Assembly: GCA_028685875.1 (NCBI GenBank) | Contig: JAQUDD010000001.1 | Location: 34,209-98,208 of the forward strand | DNA length: 64,000 nt | Direction: 5' to 3' | Origin: Candidatus Absconditabacteria bacterium | GTDB lineage: Bacteria > Patescibacteriota > Gracilibacteria > Absconditabacterales > Absconditicoccaceae | Shown here: piece after piece, positions 44,753-56,362 of the stretch | Layout: each line of letters begins with the position of its first letter | Position numbering within the stretch: the stretch's first letter is position 1 | Position numbers and translations under genes: made by a program | Notes under the pieces: generated by a model | The model's input: only the letters and a program-made list of their open reading frames with translations | Told to the model about the DNA's origin: nothing | Databases searched by the model: none

Positions 44753-45119
44753 TGGAATATACTAGATAAATATAAAGTAGAATAGCTCTTCTCTTTATGT
44801 AGAGAATCCTAAATATCCATGAAGTACCTTTCTATTTTTCAATTTCAAGTCTATTTACTTTTTGCTTTTTAAACTATTTTTAGACACAAATGGACAGTAA
44901 AATTGGACTAAGGCTTTGTCTATTCCTTACTATTATTGTTTTTTTTAATACTGTCAATATTCTAAAAATATTTACTTATGACCTACCATCCTTTGATCAT
45001 TTATTGTCTACTTGCCTTTTCTTCTCTAGACACAAAAAAATACCCTTTTATGACAGGTTTTGACATAAAAGGGCGTTTTTTATAGCAAAATGTAGCAAAA
45101 AAACCTACTAGACTTATTT
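44753..45119 (-). promoter_or_regulatory. Conserved upstream region of surface protein C
   Basis: Third copy of the leader. The start-proximal 120 nt is identical to B, including hairpin TTCTCT/AGAGAA (44789-44806). The distal half has diverged but keeps the terminator-like hairpin (45033-45073) and the AAAGGGCGTTTTTTATAGCA block. Confidence 0.75.
45033..45073 (-). terminator. Terminator-like hairpin in the conserved upstream region (C copy)
   Basis: Minus-strand CCCTTTTATG/CATAAAAGGG is a perfect 10-bp stem with an 11-nt loop, then TATTTTTTTG, about 50 nt past the RNase III stop codon. Confidence 0.72.
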
Positions 45120-45851
45120 TTAAATTATGGTTTTTTCATAATAATTTTTTGCTGCGTCCTCTTGGGCTTTCTTTTTATTTGCACCAAATCCTTCCGATTT
45201 TACCTCTCCCGCTACAAGTAATTCTGATTTGTAGAGAAAAGTGTTGTCTTTTCCCTCACGCTCCATTTCGCTTTCTTGGTACTCTGGCGTGATCTTGTGT
45301 TCTTTTTGGGTATATTCTTGTACGAGTGTTTTATAGGATTTTATCGGCTGTTTTTTGATTTGTTTGATTTTTGGATAGAGGTGGTTTTCTACGAATTTAC
45401 TTACTTCTTCTTCTCAAAAATCTAGATACAAATACCCCAATAAAGCTTCGAAAGCATCTCAAAGGATGGTATCTTTTTTTCTTCCTTGAGCATGTTCTTC
45501 TCCTTTGCTGATAAAGATTCTTTGATCTAATCCTATCTCTCTCGCAACTTCTGCTAAGGTCTCTTCTCTAACCAGAGCAATTTTGTAGAGCGTCATTTCT
45601 GATTCTGGCATTTCTGGATAATTTTGGAAAAGAAGCTTACATACCGTAGCTCCCAATATTCCATCTCCTAAAAATTCAAGTCTCTCATTGTGGGAAGTGA
45701 TGACCTTAAAATCAGCTGCATAAGATTTATGAATAAACGCTGTCAAAAAAAGATCAGAATTCTGAATATTTTTGGATGCAATTCCTAAAGTATCCATGTA
45801 GGAATAGAGTTCCTCTTTTTTTTCTTCTACTGCAGGGGGAATAAGGTACAT
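45120..45851 (-). CDS. rnc: Ribonuclease III
   Basis: Cleaves double-stranded RNA, including rRNA precursors. 243 aa. The catalytic signature HNERLEFLGDGIL and the second acidic motif ILGDAFEALLGYLYLD (first Gly = TGA) are present, then a dsRBD starting at SYKTLVQEYTQ and ending KKKAQEDAAKNYYEK. It lies 14 nt downstream of the LCP gene and is probably co-transcribed. Stop is TAA. Confidence 0.95.
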
Positions 45852-45865
45852 GTAGTAGCAATAAA

Positions 45866-47374
45866 CTAAAGCGTATAAGAGAATTTTTTTTCTACTAACC
45901 CCGAAAAGGTTGCTGTTCCATCTAAATAATCTTCTCCGAGATAGAGAGAAATATTTGCTCCCTCTACATACTGGATAACATTTCCTGAAAAATCAATATC
46001 GGTTACCAGATTTCCTGTTCCTATTCTAATGTCTGTGACAGGAAGAAAGGACTCAAGCGCTTTGATCGTTGCAGGATATTCTTTACCGTCTTGGATGAGA
46101 ATATAGGTTCCCGTTGAAGTAATTTCTGCATTTTTTGTACTCTCAATCCAGAATCCGTATCTTTTGAGTTTGCTGGCAAGTTGCCCTGCAAAAGCCACAC
46201 CAGAGAGTTTTTTGGTGCGGACATAGGTCTTATCAATAGCATTTATTACCTCAATGCTTGGATTTTCCTGGAGCCAAGCCTGATTACTGAGAATAAAATC
46301 TATAAATCCCTGCATCTGATCATAGTTCTTGATGTTATTTGCTGTTGCACCCATAGGAAGCATTATTGAAGCGCCTCCAAATAAGTCTCTACTTGGATTA
46401 TAGAGGAAGCAGGCAGCTTTCGTTGCTTTGAAATTTCCTAGTGAACATTCTATCGTAAAACCAAAGGAGGTAAATTTACCTAATTGAGGTAGATATTGTA
46501 CTGTCCAGAGCATTTCCTGGAAAGAAATATTGGTATTTACATAGCTTACATAGTGGTTATAGAGCTCTTGCGCATTGGAGATTGAGAGTCCTGAATCGAG
46601 TAATTTATCCTTTACTGCCTCTATGATAAGTTGCTGTCTCAAGGAACGAGAAAAGTCTGAAGTGGTATATCTAGATCTTGCGTATTTGAGTGCTGTAGTT
46701 CCATCAAGATGCTGAGGTCCCGCTTCGATATGAAAGGTTTGATAATCAATCATATTGTCTGCTGGATAATACGGATCATAGATAGATTCTGGCACATCAA
46801 TATCAATTCCTCCTAGTGTATCAATTACCTCTTTGAATGCTGAAAAATCTATTGTTGCATAATAAGGGATTTGCATTCCTAGCATTTCTTCCATCTGTAG
46901 TGTAAATCAGGAAGCTGCTTCGTGGATATCTTTGGTTTTCCCATACATCTGACTAAAGACAGAATTTATCCTTCCTTGGGCTTGGGTAAGAGAGTTTTGT
47001 ACCCACAAATCTCTAGGGATAGAAAACATAATTACTTCTCCAATATCTGGATTTCGCGAAGCGACCATCATACTATCTGTGAGGAACCCCCCCCTATGAT
47101 CAGCTCCCCCATACCCAAGAAAGAGAATATTGATATTTCCATACTCATCCCTCTGCATTTCCGTTCAGACGGTTTTGCTGACAAAACCTATCGTGGATTC
47201 ACTGATGGAACTCACGATATTTTTGAATTGACTGACTAGAGCAAAAGAAAAAGCAAAAATAAGAATAATACCCATGATTAGGACTAGTATCTTGATCAGA
47301 TTTTTTGGAGATTTTTCCGTCTTTTTAACTTTTCCTACCGTATTCACAGAAAAATCCTTATTCTTGTTGTTCAT
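45866..47374 (-). CDS. LytR-CpsA-Psr (LCP) family protein
   Basis: 502 aa. LCP enzymes attach glycopolymers from lipid carriers to peptidoglycan. It has an N-terminal TM (ILVLIMGIILIFAFSFALV), the LCP domain with NILFLGYGGADHRG, DSMMVAS, FSIPRDLWV, GGIDIDVP and the Arg-rich YARSRYTTSDFSRSLRQQ, and a C-terminal LytR_C-like region (TKKLSGVAFAGQLASKLKRY). TGA codons lie at KTVGTEM and AASGFTL. Here it may anchor wall polymers that SLH domains bind; this is inference. Stop is TAG. Confidence 0.92.
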
Positions 47375-47395
47375 TATTATAGTCTCGTGGATAAA

Positions 47396-48592
47396 TTATG
47401 TACCTAGGAGTTCTGAGAGATGGAGAATATCTCACTCAATGTGGATATTTTCTATATTTTTTGGTGTAAAGGTTTTTATCCCTTTCATTTCCCCTGCTAT
47501 TTGCTCTCCCTTTTCTAGTTGTAGTGGCGCAATAGTAAATGTTGCCGAATACTCCAGTACCGTTGTTTCTCCTTCTAGTTTGCTGGTCAATGTTGCTGAA
47601 ATATTGAGTACTTGGGTTTTCTCTTCTTTCTTGACGATCTCAAAGGCTAGCTGATTGTCTTCTTTGAGATAGAGTGTGATAGTGAAATACTCTTTTTGAT
47701 CACTGATCTCTCCCTCTGAACTAAGTATAGTATCATACGCTGCTAGCTTGAGCATATCCTTGGATGCCGATATCTCTAGGGAAAAATCTTGCTCTGTTGT
47801 CTGGTATATGATATTCTTTATTGCTAATATTGGGGATTTTTTGTTTTCCAGGATCACTGTTGCTTTAGAAAGATTGATTGCTCCCTCCTCAGTAGGCAGA
47901 AGTCCAAGGTCTTGAAGTGAAGATAGCCCAAGGGAAAGTGCTTTTGTGTACTTAGTATTCTCTGCGACACTTGCCTCAAATGAGGAATTTTTTTGTTCCT
48001 TGTCTTCCGAAAATGAAAAACTATCTAAACTAACCAGTGTCTGAACGGAAGAAAGAAGTAGAGAAGTATCCATAGTATCTACTATCTGCAATCAGAATTT
48101 TTGAGGATTATCCAAAGCCAATCGCCTATGAGAAAGATCTTTTGCGAATAAATTTATAAAAGCAGCCTCACTATTTCCCTCTCCCATAAACAAAGAAAAG
48201 TCCTTAATGTAGAATAACAAATCCCCGTCGTTGTAAAACACCCTAGCATCTCCCGAAGAAAGTATCGGAGTTTCTGTTTTGTTGGTATTATGTATATTGA
48301 TACTAAAGAGCATGTCTGAAAGCTCATTGTCTAGGGCATCTTTTTGAGATGTAGAAGTATAAGCAATCTCTCCCTGCAGAGAAGATTTTTCCCTTGAATT
48401 TATCACAAATTGATGGGTTGTTTCGCCTTCAGATTCTGCTTTGATCAGTTTTTCTGTTACTACAGAAAATGTTGTCTGCATCTCTGCTGTGTATTGTTGT
48501 TGCAGTTCTCCTAAAGAGGATGTTTTTGTAGAACATGCAATCAAGAAAATACTGAAAACACCTAGAAAAACGATAAGAGATTTCTTCATCAC
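47396..48592 (-). CDS. Lipoprotein, unknown function
   Basis: 398 aa. A lipoprotein signal peptide ends in the lipobox FLIACSTKTS. The mature part looks beta-rich, with no family I recognise. TGA is Gly at PQKFGLQIV and near the C-terminus (HIEGDILH); the true stop is TAA at 47396. It is the first gene of an apparent operon with the LCP gene 21 nt downstream. Confidence 0.75.
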
Positions 48593-48749
48593 AATAAGGA
48601 AAGATAAACTTTTGGTAAGGGTAAATAAATAGTCTCTAAAATCAATTTGAAAATAGTCGGAAAAAAACTTGTACTTTTTTTGACAAGAAGGGGATTTTAG
48701 TATATACTTGAGTATAGGTTTTTCTACTTTTATTTACTGTGTTGTTCTC
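48593..48749 (+). promoter_or_regulatory. Promoter upstream of the PilT-like gene
   Basis: A textbook sigma-70-type promoter, TTGACA (48680-48685), 17-bp spacer, TATACT (48703-48708), lies 42 nt before the start codon. The interval is divergent with the lipoprotein gene. Confidence 0.75.
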
Positions 48750-49823
48750 ATGCAAGGAATTTGACTGGACATTGAGTCTGTTTTAAAGGTTATTGCTAGC
48801 AATCAAAACATCTCTGATGTGCACCTTTCAGCAGGTGAATTTGTAGCATATAGACTCAATGGAGAGATTGTCAGAAAGGAGGAGTTTGGGAGGGTTTGAG
48901 ATGAAAATATGGAAATTATTCTCAGACAGCTTTTTAAAAACAATCCTCAGAGATTTGACAAATTTTTGGTTGATAAAGAGGCTGACTTTGCCTATGTATC
49001 GAAAGACAATGTCGCTTATAGAGTGAACGCTTTCTTGAGCACTGGTAGAATTGGGGTTGTGATGAGAAAAATTGATAGCACTCCTAGAGTATTAGAAGAG
49101 ATTATGTTTCAAAACGTCTCTGAAACTATCAAGAAAAATGTTTTACAAGCACATAAAGGGCTTTTTCTGGTAACAGGTCCTACAGGTTCGGGTAAGTCTA
49201 CCTCTATCGTAGCTATGTTAGAAGAAATTAATAAAGAAAAAACCTATAACATTATCACCGTTGAAGATCCTATTGAATATGTATTTCAAGCTCAAAAGTC
49301 TCTTGTTTCTCAGAGAGAGATTTGACATGACACGCGGTCTTTTGACAATGCCATTAAATCTGCTCTAAGAGAAGATCCTAATGTGATCTTTGTAGGAGAG
49401 ATTAGAAATATGGAAACGGCTGAAGCGGTATTAAATCTAGCAGAAACTGGACATTTGGTCTTTTCAACGTTGCATACCAATTCTGCAACCTACACCCTTA
49501 ATAGATTCATTTCTTTTTTTCCTGCTGATATGCAGGTTGGAATTATTGAGAGAGTTGCAGATTGCTTACTCTGAGTTATGTCACAAAATCTTGTAAAAAG
49601 AAAAGATGGACAGGGAAGAATTGCTATGTTTGAACTTCTTCTCAACACTAATGCTGTAAAAAATAATCTTAAAAAAAGAGAAATTGAACAAATTCAGAAT
49701 ATTATTGAAACCTCAAGTCAAAATGGCATGATTACGATGAAACAATATGCCAAAAAACTTCTTGATAGACAAATCATCGATCCTAAAGAACTTGAAGGTA
49801 TTGTTAGTGTATCTAATGTTTAA
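48750..49823 (+). CDS. pilT: PilT-like type IV pilus retraction ATPase
   Basis: 357-aa hexameric secretion ATPase. The N-terminal PAS-like domain has [20 protein letters not shown]. Walker A is [17 protein letters not shown], with the Asp box and Walker B in [23 protein letters not shown], the His box in [15 protein letters not shown], and a [14 protein letters not shown] end. TGA is Gly at QGILDI, RVGDEN, EIGHDT and LLGVMSQ. Powers pilus disassembly, hence twitching or DNA uptake. No other core pilus gene is adjacent. It leads a cluster of small genes and two T4SS-type pilins. Stop is TAA. Confidence 0.93.
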
Positions 49824-49840
49824 TTTATTATGCTCTACCC

Positions 49841-50017
49841 ATGAGAGAATTATACAGTGGAAATGTACAACCAAAAAGACTTTCCCGTAGAGAAATTGAA
49901 GAAATGAAAAAAAATATGGGAAAAATTAAGGCTATCCAAGAAAAAGCAAAAAAATTCCAAAAACTTGAAGAAGAACGTCTTGAACAAGATTTGGAAAAAC
50001 TCTTTGGAAAAAACTAG
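49841..50017 (+). CDS. Small coiled-coil protein
   Basis: 58 aa, starting MRELYSGNVQPKRLSRREIE and continuing as a charged amphipathic helix (KKNMGKIKAIQEKAKKFQKL). No known family. It follows pilT by 17 nt and precedes another coiled-coil gene by 32 nt; the position argues that it is real. Stop is TAG. Confidence 0.65.
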   Translation: MRELYSGNVQPKRLSRREIEEMKKNMGKIKAIQEKAKKFQKLEEERLEQDLEKLFGKN

Positions 50018-50049
50018 CCAGAATTATTTACTTATTTAGCGTTATATTA

Positions 50050-50457
50050 ATGAATCCTACAGTTATTACTCAGTATTTACCAGAACACTTGCATGAACTT
50101 GCTACAAGCTTTTCCCTTCCTGAAGAGATGCTCAAAAATCATGTGGATTTAGTAGTTTTAATCTTGGAAAGCAAATCCATTGCTGAAAAAACTGAGAAAC
50201 AAAGCTGGTTTGATCTCTACCCAATGATGAATGCAGAACAATTAAACAAACTTAGAGAAATTCTTACGAGGGAAAAACAAAAACTTGCTGAAATTGAAGA
50301 AAAATACCAACAAAAACAGGAAGAAATCAAAAAAAAATATGAAAAAGCCTTTTCTTCTCCAGTATATCAACAACATCAAGCAACTATTAGAGCTGCTGAA
50401 ACAGCAAAAAGAGTTGAAGAACAAGAAGAAGCAGACGCTTTACTTAATCAGATCTAG
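50050..50457 (+). CDS. Coiled-coil protein, unknown function
   Basis: 135 aa. The N-terminal helical domain (TQYLPEHLHELATSFSLPEE) resembles an adaptor fold. The rest is a long Lys/Glu coiled coil (EILTREKQKLAEIEEKYQQK). No TGA. It lies between pilT and the pilin-like genes, with 5 nt to the next start, so likely in the same operon. No function can be named. Stop is TAG. Confidence 0.75.
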   Translation: MNPTVITQYLPEHLHELATSFSLPEEMLKNHVDLVVLILESKSIAEKTEKQSWFDLYPMMNAEQLNKLREILTREKQKLAEIEEKYQQKQEEIKKKYEKAFSSPVYQQHQATIRAAETAKRVEEQEEADALLNQI

Positions 50458-50462
50458 TTTCT

Positions 50463-50996
50463 ATGAAGAAAATATTTTTATATATTTGAGGAATATGTAC
50501 TCTTTGAGCTTTCGCTCTTGGTTTTTTTCCTTTTCAAGGTGTTTCTGCTGTTAATGATTATTGTAATCAGGGTGATCTTATGCAACAGGCTTTCTGTAGA
50601 GCAAATCAAAAAGAAGTAATTGTAGATATGGGAAATACTAAATATGCTGTAGGAAATGAAGTGATTAAAGGGACTACAGAAATTAGTATAGATGGTAAGC
50701 TCAATGTTGAAGTAAACCAGAAAGGAAGCTTATTTATAAGAATTACCAGATTCTTGCTTATGATGACTGTTGTATTGTCAATAACTATGATTATTGTTAA
50801 TGGAATTCAATATATTCTGAAGACAGGTACCGGTGAAGATCCCAAAGATGTTGTGAAAAATATTGTTTTTATAGGAGTGGGGATTATCTTGGCTCTTTCT
50901 AGTGTCTTAATTATTAATCTCCTTCGTTCGGTTGGAGAGACTACCTTGAAGGAAATAGATAGTTACCAAACCTCAACAGGTGATCAAAGTTTATAA
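50463..50996 (+). CDS. T4SS-type (VirB2-like) pilin candidate
   Basis: 177-aa membrane protein with a signal peptide (MKKIFLYIGGICTLGAFALG, two Gly as TGA). A short periplasmic region with two Cys follows, then two TM helices (FLLMMTVVLSITMIIVNGIQ and IVFIGVGIILALSSVLIIN) separated by YILKTGTGEDPKDVVKN. That two-helix layout with a short charged loop matches the VirB2/T4SS_pilin families common in Patescibacteria. No other VirB genes are visible. Stop is TAA. Confidence 0.65.
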
Positions 50997-51021
50997 GCTT
51001 TTAACTCGTTTATTTTTTCTA

Positions 51022-51384
51022 ATGTTTCGTTCAAAATATTTGTTGAGTGTATGTTTGGGTATCCCTCTTCTCTTTACCTCCCTTTGAGCTGTTAATGTAC
51101 AGCTTCCTAAGGGAAATTTTGAAGATGTACATACAAAAACTCAAGCTGACTCTGGAAGACAAAAGGTACTTGCTACCGTTGCCTTTGTAAATAATTATCT
51201 TTGGTTTTTTATTGGTTTTTTATGTTTTTTGTTTGCTACTTGGTCAGGAATACAATTGATTATAAGTAGGGGAAATAAAGATGAATTTAATAAAGCTACT
51301 AAAATGCTTATTGGTGCTATTGTAGGAATCTTTATTGCTTTCATTTCTTATGGGTTGGTGAGAGTTGTTGTGAATTTGTTATAG
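51022..51384 (+). CDS. Second T4SS-type pilin-like membrane protein
   Basis: 120 aa with the same layout: signal peptide (MFRSKYLLSVCLGIPLLFTS, then a TGA-encoded Gly), a short soluble region, TM1 (LWFFIGFLCFLFATWSGIQL), a charged loop RGNKDEFNKATKM and TM2 (GAIVGIFIAFISYGLVRVVV). Immediately downstream of the first pilin. Not similar in residues, so an independent pilin or accessory subunit. Stop is TAG. Confidence 0.6.
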
Positions 51385-51433
51385 AACGTGATTAATAATA
51401 TTAACGTAATTAGTAATATTTAAGAAAATAAAA

Positions 51434-51472
51434 TAAAAAATATGAACGAAATATTGTTCATATTTTTCTTTT
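51434..51472. terminator. Bidirectional terminator between convergent genes
   Basis: AAAAATATGAAC/GTTCATATTTTT, a 12-bp stem with an 8-nt loop and T-runs on both strands. It separates the pilin cluster (+) from the 844-aa gene (-). Confidence 0.85.
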
Positions 51473-54007
51473 TTAAGCCAAGTTGTACTTGTCTGCATCT
51501 ATCCTTAGTTGTGCATATTTTTCTGTTTGTGGATGTTTTTTGTTATATTTACTATCTGTATATACCTGTAGTATTTCATCTGGATCATTTTTATTGGTGA
51601 GTTTATTTATGATTTCTTTTTCACACCGACTTGGACCAGCATTTCGCATTCTGGAAAGCATAATCAAAGCTGTATTATTACTAATTCATAAACCCCTAAG
51701 AGAAACAATATATCCTCTAAAATCATCAATTGCATTTTTTTTCATTATTTTTTGAAGAGTTTCCTTCTCCATTAATTTCTTAAACTGTTCCGCTTGGATA
51801 TCATTCCAAGCAACATTACCTGCATTATCTAAGTTCTGAAAAAGAGGGTCTGTCATAATGCTATTAAAATACCCCTCATCTACTTGTTGTAATTTTTTAA
51901 GCATATCTACGGCTCTTGTTTTGTGTCGTTGTAATAGACCTATGGATACCCCATCAACGTCATTTTTATTTACACTTCCATAATTTCCTCAAGATTCTAA
52001 CATTATTGTTATATCCAGTGCATATTTAGCCAAATTTTCGTCTGCTGTTAAATTTTCATCTTCTATATTTTCTCAAGAAGGAGTAAATTGTTCATTTGTT
52101 TGTTTATAAGTATCATCTAAAAAACTTTCTGGGAAGAAAACGTCAGCCGCAATTCCATCTATTACATTATCTTTATTGATATAGAGTGAAGAAATGATAG
52201 TGAACGCTACTGTTCCTTTTGGATCATCTAAAAAGGTAAGTTTAGGAATAAACTTATCACTAGAGACTAGACTATCTGTGATATAAGAAACATATGCAGA
52301 TATAAAATCAGATTTATTTGCTAGTATTTCTTGTTTTTTTTCAGCATTTATTACTTTTCTCTTATTTCCCTTGTCGTCTTTTTCTTCTATAATATATTCT
52401 TTTCCTTTGAAAGCATCCGTATTTATTTTTTCAATAACCAGTGGATTAATATTTTCAATATCCATTTTCTCTTCCATTGCCATAGCAATTTTTGTTCCAT
52501 CTATATCAAAGTGAGATTTTTGTGCCTCTGGGAGTTTTTTTACCTTATCATCAGTTGCTGATAAGTATTGATTTGGATCGTCTTCTGTGGTATCTTCTTT
52601 GAGATATTTATAAATATCTTTGATCTGTTGTCTTTTGCTGCCTGTTAATTGTCCCTCTATTTTCTTTCTATATCGACTTTTCTTTAATCCATCAAATCCT
52701 CCCGTAAATCACAGAATACTGAAGAAAAAATCTAAAACTCCTTTAATAACTTTCGAATTTTCAATTTCTCAAAAAATATCTACCCCAATCATCCTAAATA
52801 CTGATTCTACTCCATTGGTCATATCCATTAATCCATAAGCTCCCTCTCTTAGTTCTCCTTGTTTATTAAAAAATTCTTCTGCTTTATCTACTACCTTTGT
52901 AAGGAGTTTTACCGTACTTGCATTATCCACTACTTGAATATTTCCTATGTCTTCCTTTATTTTTTCTTCGTCTGCTGATGTTAATCAAAAAGGAACTTCC
53001 TCATCTTTAGGAACTATTCCTACATCTGAAAGTTTAATGGTTGCTATATTCAGATCTTTTGTTTCCCAGATAGTATTTTCTAAAAATTCTTTACACTTGA
53101 GAGGATTTTGCAATATTTCATATCTTGTTGGATTATCTAATAGATATGATTTAGTTTCTAGAAAATCTATAGCATTCAATATTCACGCTCATTTATTATA
53201 CATTCCTGTCGCCTTTTCTGCAAAATTCCCTAATCCGGAAAGAGCCTTTGTAATTGATTCTCGTGACATTTCTGTAATACCTGTTAGTCAACTAATGTTG
53301 TTCGTATTTCCATTGTCTTTAAGAAATTCTAAAAGGTAGATTTCAATAGCAGGAGTAATTACATTATCTATGGTTGGGTTAATTCTTCCTTTTTCTTTAT
53401 TAAATTTTCCATAGAGAAATGTTTTAATACTCACATTAATTCTTTTAAATATTTTATCCACGATTTCTTTGGCTATTTCCGCCTTATCAGATCCCTCGAT
53501 GTTAATATTATTTTTTAAAGCAAAATCTTTAAATTCATTCAGGTTAGTTTCTATAATAGTAATTATTTTATTTTTTGTGGGTGTTCACTCTAATATCTCA
53601 CTTGTTGTTGTTACTTCTTTTACGTTATTTTGTAATACATTTAAACTAAAGTTGTTTCTATTACTAAATTCATCCATTATTCTTATTTTTTCTTCTTCTG
53701 TTAACACTGCTAAAAGTACTCCTTCTTTAAGTATTTCTGTGTATTGTGTCTCTATATCTATTATTTTTTGTTCGATTTCTTCTTTTTCTTCTTTTTCTTC
53801 ATCCATATAATTATCGTATTTTTCTGTTAAATCTTTTAATATTTTTTCTGTTGTTGTTTTGTAATTCTTAAAGGTTTTATCATATTCTTGTTGTATATCT
53901 TCTATTTTTGTTCCCTCTTTTATCTCTTTATGAAAATTTATAAGCATTTGCTTAAAAGTTTGTAATTCCCTTTCTTGTTCTGTTATATTATTAATAACAT
54001 TAATCAT
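51473..54007 (-). CDS. Large protein with C-terminal murein-hydrolase-like domain
   Basis: 844 aa, no signal peptide visible. Residues ~1-150 are coiled coil (EEEKEEKEEIEQKIIDIETQ); the middle is helical, unknown. Near residue 670 the segment ALDITIMLESGGNYGSVNKN and DVDGVSIGLLQRHKTRAVDML resembles lysozyme/transglycosylase-like domains in which Glu of the ESGGNYG motif is catalytic. It could act like a VirB1-type wall-opening enzyme for the neighbouring pilins, but on the opposite strand. TGA-Gly occurs at SEILEG, PFGLTS and elsewhere. Family identification is tentative. Stop is TAA. Confidence 0.7.
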
Positions 54008-54148
54008 TTTTATAAGCTATAATAAAGCTTATCTTATTATAAATTTTTCTTTAGATAATGCAAAAATCAGAGACTAAATTTCTCCAAAATAAAAAATCCC
54101 ATCCATTAATTAAGACGAGAGTTTTTTACTATCTAGATTTAATTCTCA

Positions 54149-54559
54149 CTATACTTCGATAATTTCTACATTTTTTTCAGCCTTTTTCTTTTTCACTTTA
54201 TTGGTAGTTAGTACGTTTGTTGGGAAAAGAAGTAAAGTGAGTACTCACAATACAGAAAATAAATCTCCAATGATAATTCCCCTTGCTCCATCGTTGGCTA
54301 AAATTGTCTGACTAATAATAACTAATGCTATTCCTAGAAAAAATAAAGCTGGTCTAGAAAATTTTATATGTATAGGATATATTCCATAAAATCCCAAGAT
54401 ATAGATACAAAAGATAATTAATATGATATGGATAATAAGATTTAGATGCGTATATTCTGGTGTTGTGATTGCTTGTCCTTGGAAAAGGAGATAACAAAGA
54501 TATAGTAAAAATGCTCAGAAAACAATAAATACTATACTCCTTTTTATGATATCTTTCAT
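54149..54559 (-). CDS. Small integral membrane protein
   Basis: 136 aa with four predicted hydrophobic helices (IVFIVFGAFLLYLCYLLF, LIIHIILIIFCIYILGF, ALFFLGIALVIISQTILA, IIIGDLFSVLGVLTLLLF) and a Lys-rich C-terminus. Two Gly are TGA. No known family. Stop is TAG. Confidence 0.7.
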
Positions 54560-54830
54560 GAGTAAGAAGAAAACTAAAATTCGGTAACTTGTGTATACCT
54601 TTTATCAAAAACTTTTCAATAGCTTGTTTATATAGATAATATATTAAGTAATATATATAATAATAATAATAGTAATGTGGAATTGTTTACGAAATGTGAG
54701 AATAGAAGAATATTATATGCATACCTTTTATTAAAAAAAATATTATGGTAGTAATGATTGTGGAATTGTTAATAAATCAGAAATTATATTTTTATGAGAT
54801 TTACGAGGTTGTTAAAAACTTACTGTTTTG
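54560..54830. other. AT-rich intergenic region
   Basis: About 270 nt, very AT-rich, with no coding frame and no clear palindrome. Probably holds the promoter of the small membrane protein gene. Confidence 0.4.
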
Positions 54831-55976
54831 TTAAAAAAATATTCCTAATACTTTTAGATTATTTTTTCAGACTTTTGAATTTTCTTTGATATTAGAAAAG
54901 ATATTTCCTTCTGTTATTATATCTTTTCAGATATTATATTTAGAGTTTTGGTCAATTTCTTTTGTGAATAAATATTCTTCAAAAGCATAATAGTTTGTGA
55001 GGTTATGAGAAAAACTTGCGGGTCGAGTTTTTGCTAAAAATTTTATTACAGAAAGATTAATATTTTTCATTAGAGGGGAAAGTTGTAAATCTGATCAGAT
55101 TTGTTCTTCTAAATAATACTTGAGGTTCGTAGTAAATTCTTCTGTAAATTGTGAAATTTTATTTGGTGATATTTCGTTGAATTCTCCCAGTATTGAAATA
55201 TTTCCTAAAAATGTTCAAGTATTTCGTCCAATAGTTCCTCTTTCTAGTTCAATTGAGAATTTTTGATTTTCTTTTTGGAGGGAAAGTTGTGTTTGTGGAT
55301 AAATTTCCAAAAGACTATTATTAGGAAATTGGATAATGATATAGTTTTCTCCTGTTTGGAAGCGTGAAATGTAACTGATATTGGTAGAATTTTTTAAAGG
55401 ATATACACTGATACCTTCCGTAAATATTAATTCTTGACTTTTTTTATTGTCTGTATTTTCGATTTTTATATATGCTTCTTGTTTAGAAAGATTTTTGGGA
55501 GAGTATAATGTGAATTGAGTTTCTCTATTATTAATGAATCCTTCAATGTCTGGTTTTTCGGGATAAAGGTACAGAAACCCAGAACAGAGAATAAGAAAGG
55601 AGATTACTCCAGAGACTCCTTGAATGAGGTATTTTATCTTGTGTTTGAGATACTGACTATATCGAAGTACGGGGATCAAAATTCCCAAACTAATAAACCC
55701 TCCAGCTGAGATATTAATTAGAGGTCTGAAAAAAACAAATAAGAAGGAGAAAATACAGAAATACATGATACTATATTTGATATAGGTGAACTTTTCTTCT
55801 TTTTCTCTATTACAGAGATAATAGCCAAGATAACAAAAATTTCGAAGAGTAATTATAAATCGATGGTCGCTAAGAATATTTAAAAAAGGTACTTGAGCAA
55901 TATAAGTAGAAAAAGCCCAAGCACAAACCCATATTAGGAAATATTGTAATATAATTCTTCCGTTTTTAGAATTCAT
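54831..55976 (-). CDS. Membrane protein with FecR-like C-terminal region
   Basis: 381 aa. The N-terminal half has four to five TM helices (IILQYFLIWVCAWAFSTYIA, YSIMYFCIFSFLFVFFRPLI, YLIQGVSGVISFLILCSGFL). The soluble part contains LLEIYPQTQLSLQKENQKFS and IELERGTI, resembling a FecR-type domain (surface beta-helix with polar residues and a closing gain motif). TGA is Gly at RNTGTFLG and others. No sigma factor is nearby. Family weakly supported. Stop is TAA. Confidence 0.65.
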
Positions 55977-56049
55977 GGGATACTATACAAACAAAATGCT
56001 TTTTTAAGTATAGTTACTTTGTTGAAAAATACAAAAAATAGGAAGGGTT

Positions 56050-56295
56050 TTACTGTGTGGTATCTGAGAGAATTTTTGCTTCGGAGAAATTTTTTTGTAA
56101 GAACTGTTCTACCTTTTCCGAATGTTCGGTAGAAAAGGAAATTATTTTTTCAGGTTTTTTTTCTATCTTTCCTTCTTGGAGGGTATAAGATTCTATATAA
56201 TTGAGTCTTTTAATTTCAGAAGTTAGTCATGATTTGAGTAATCCTATAATAAGTTTTTTGAGTTTTCTTCCGTCGTTAGGAAAGGAGATTAACAT
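56050..56295 (-). CDS. CutA1-like protein
   Basis: 81 aa. The pattern ISFPNDGRKLKKLIIGLLKS, then LNYIESYTLQEGKIEKKPEK and IISFSTEHSEKVEQFLQKNF, follows the CutA1 fold (ferredoxin-like, trimeric; linked to divalent cation tolerance, true function unclear). It is shorter than typical CutA1 (about 105 aa), mainly at the C-terminus. One TGA in LLKSGLTS is Gly. The start at 56295 is the only in-frame ATG. Stop is TAA. Confidence 0.65.
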
Positions 56296-56362
56296 TTTTT
56301 TTCGTTTGACATAAAATCTTACTCAGCATAGCTAAATTTGTTATTCTTTCAAGGTGAAGCTT

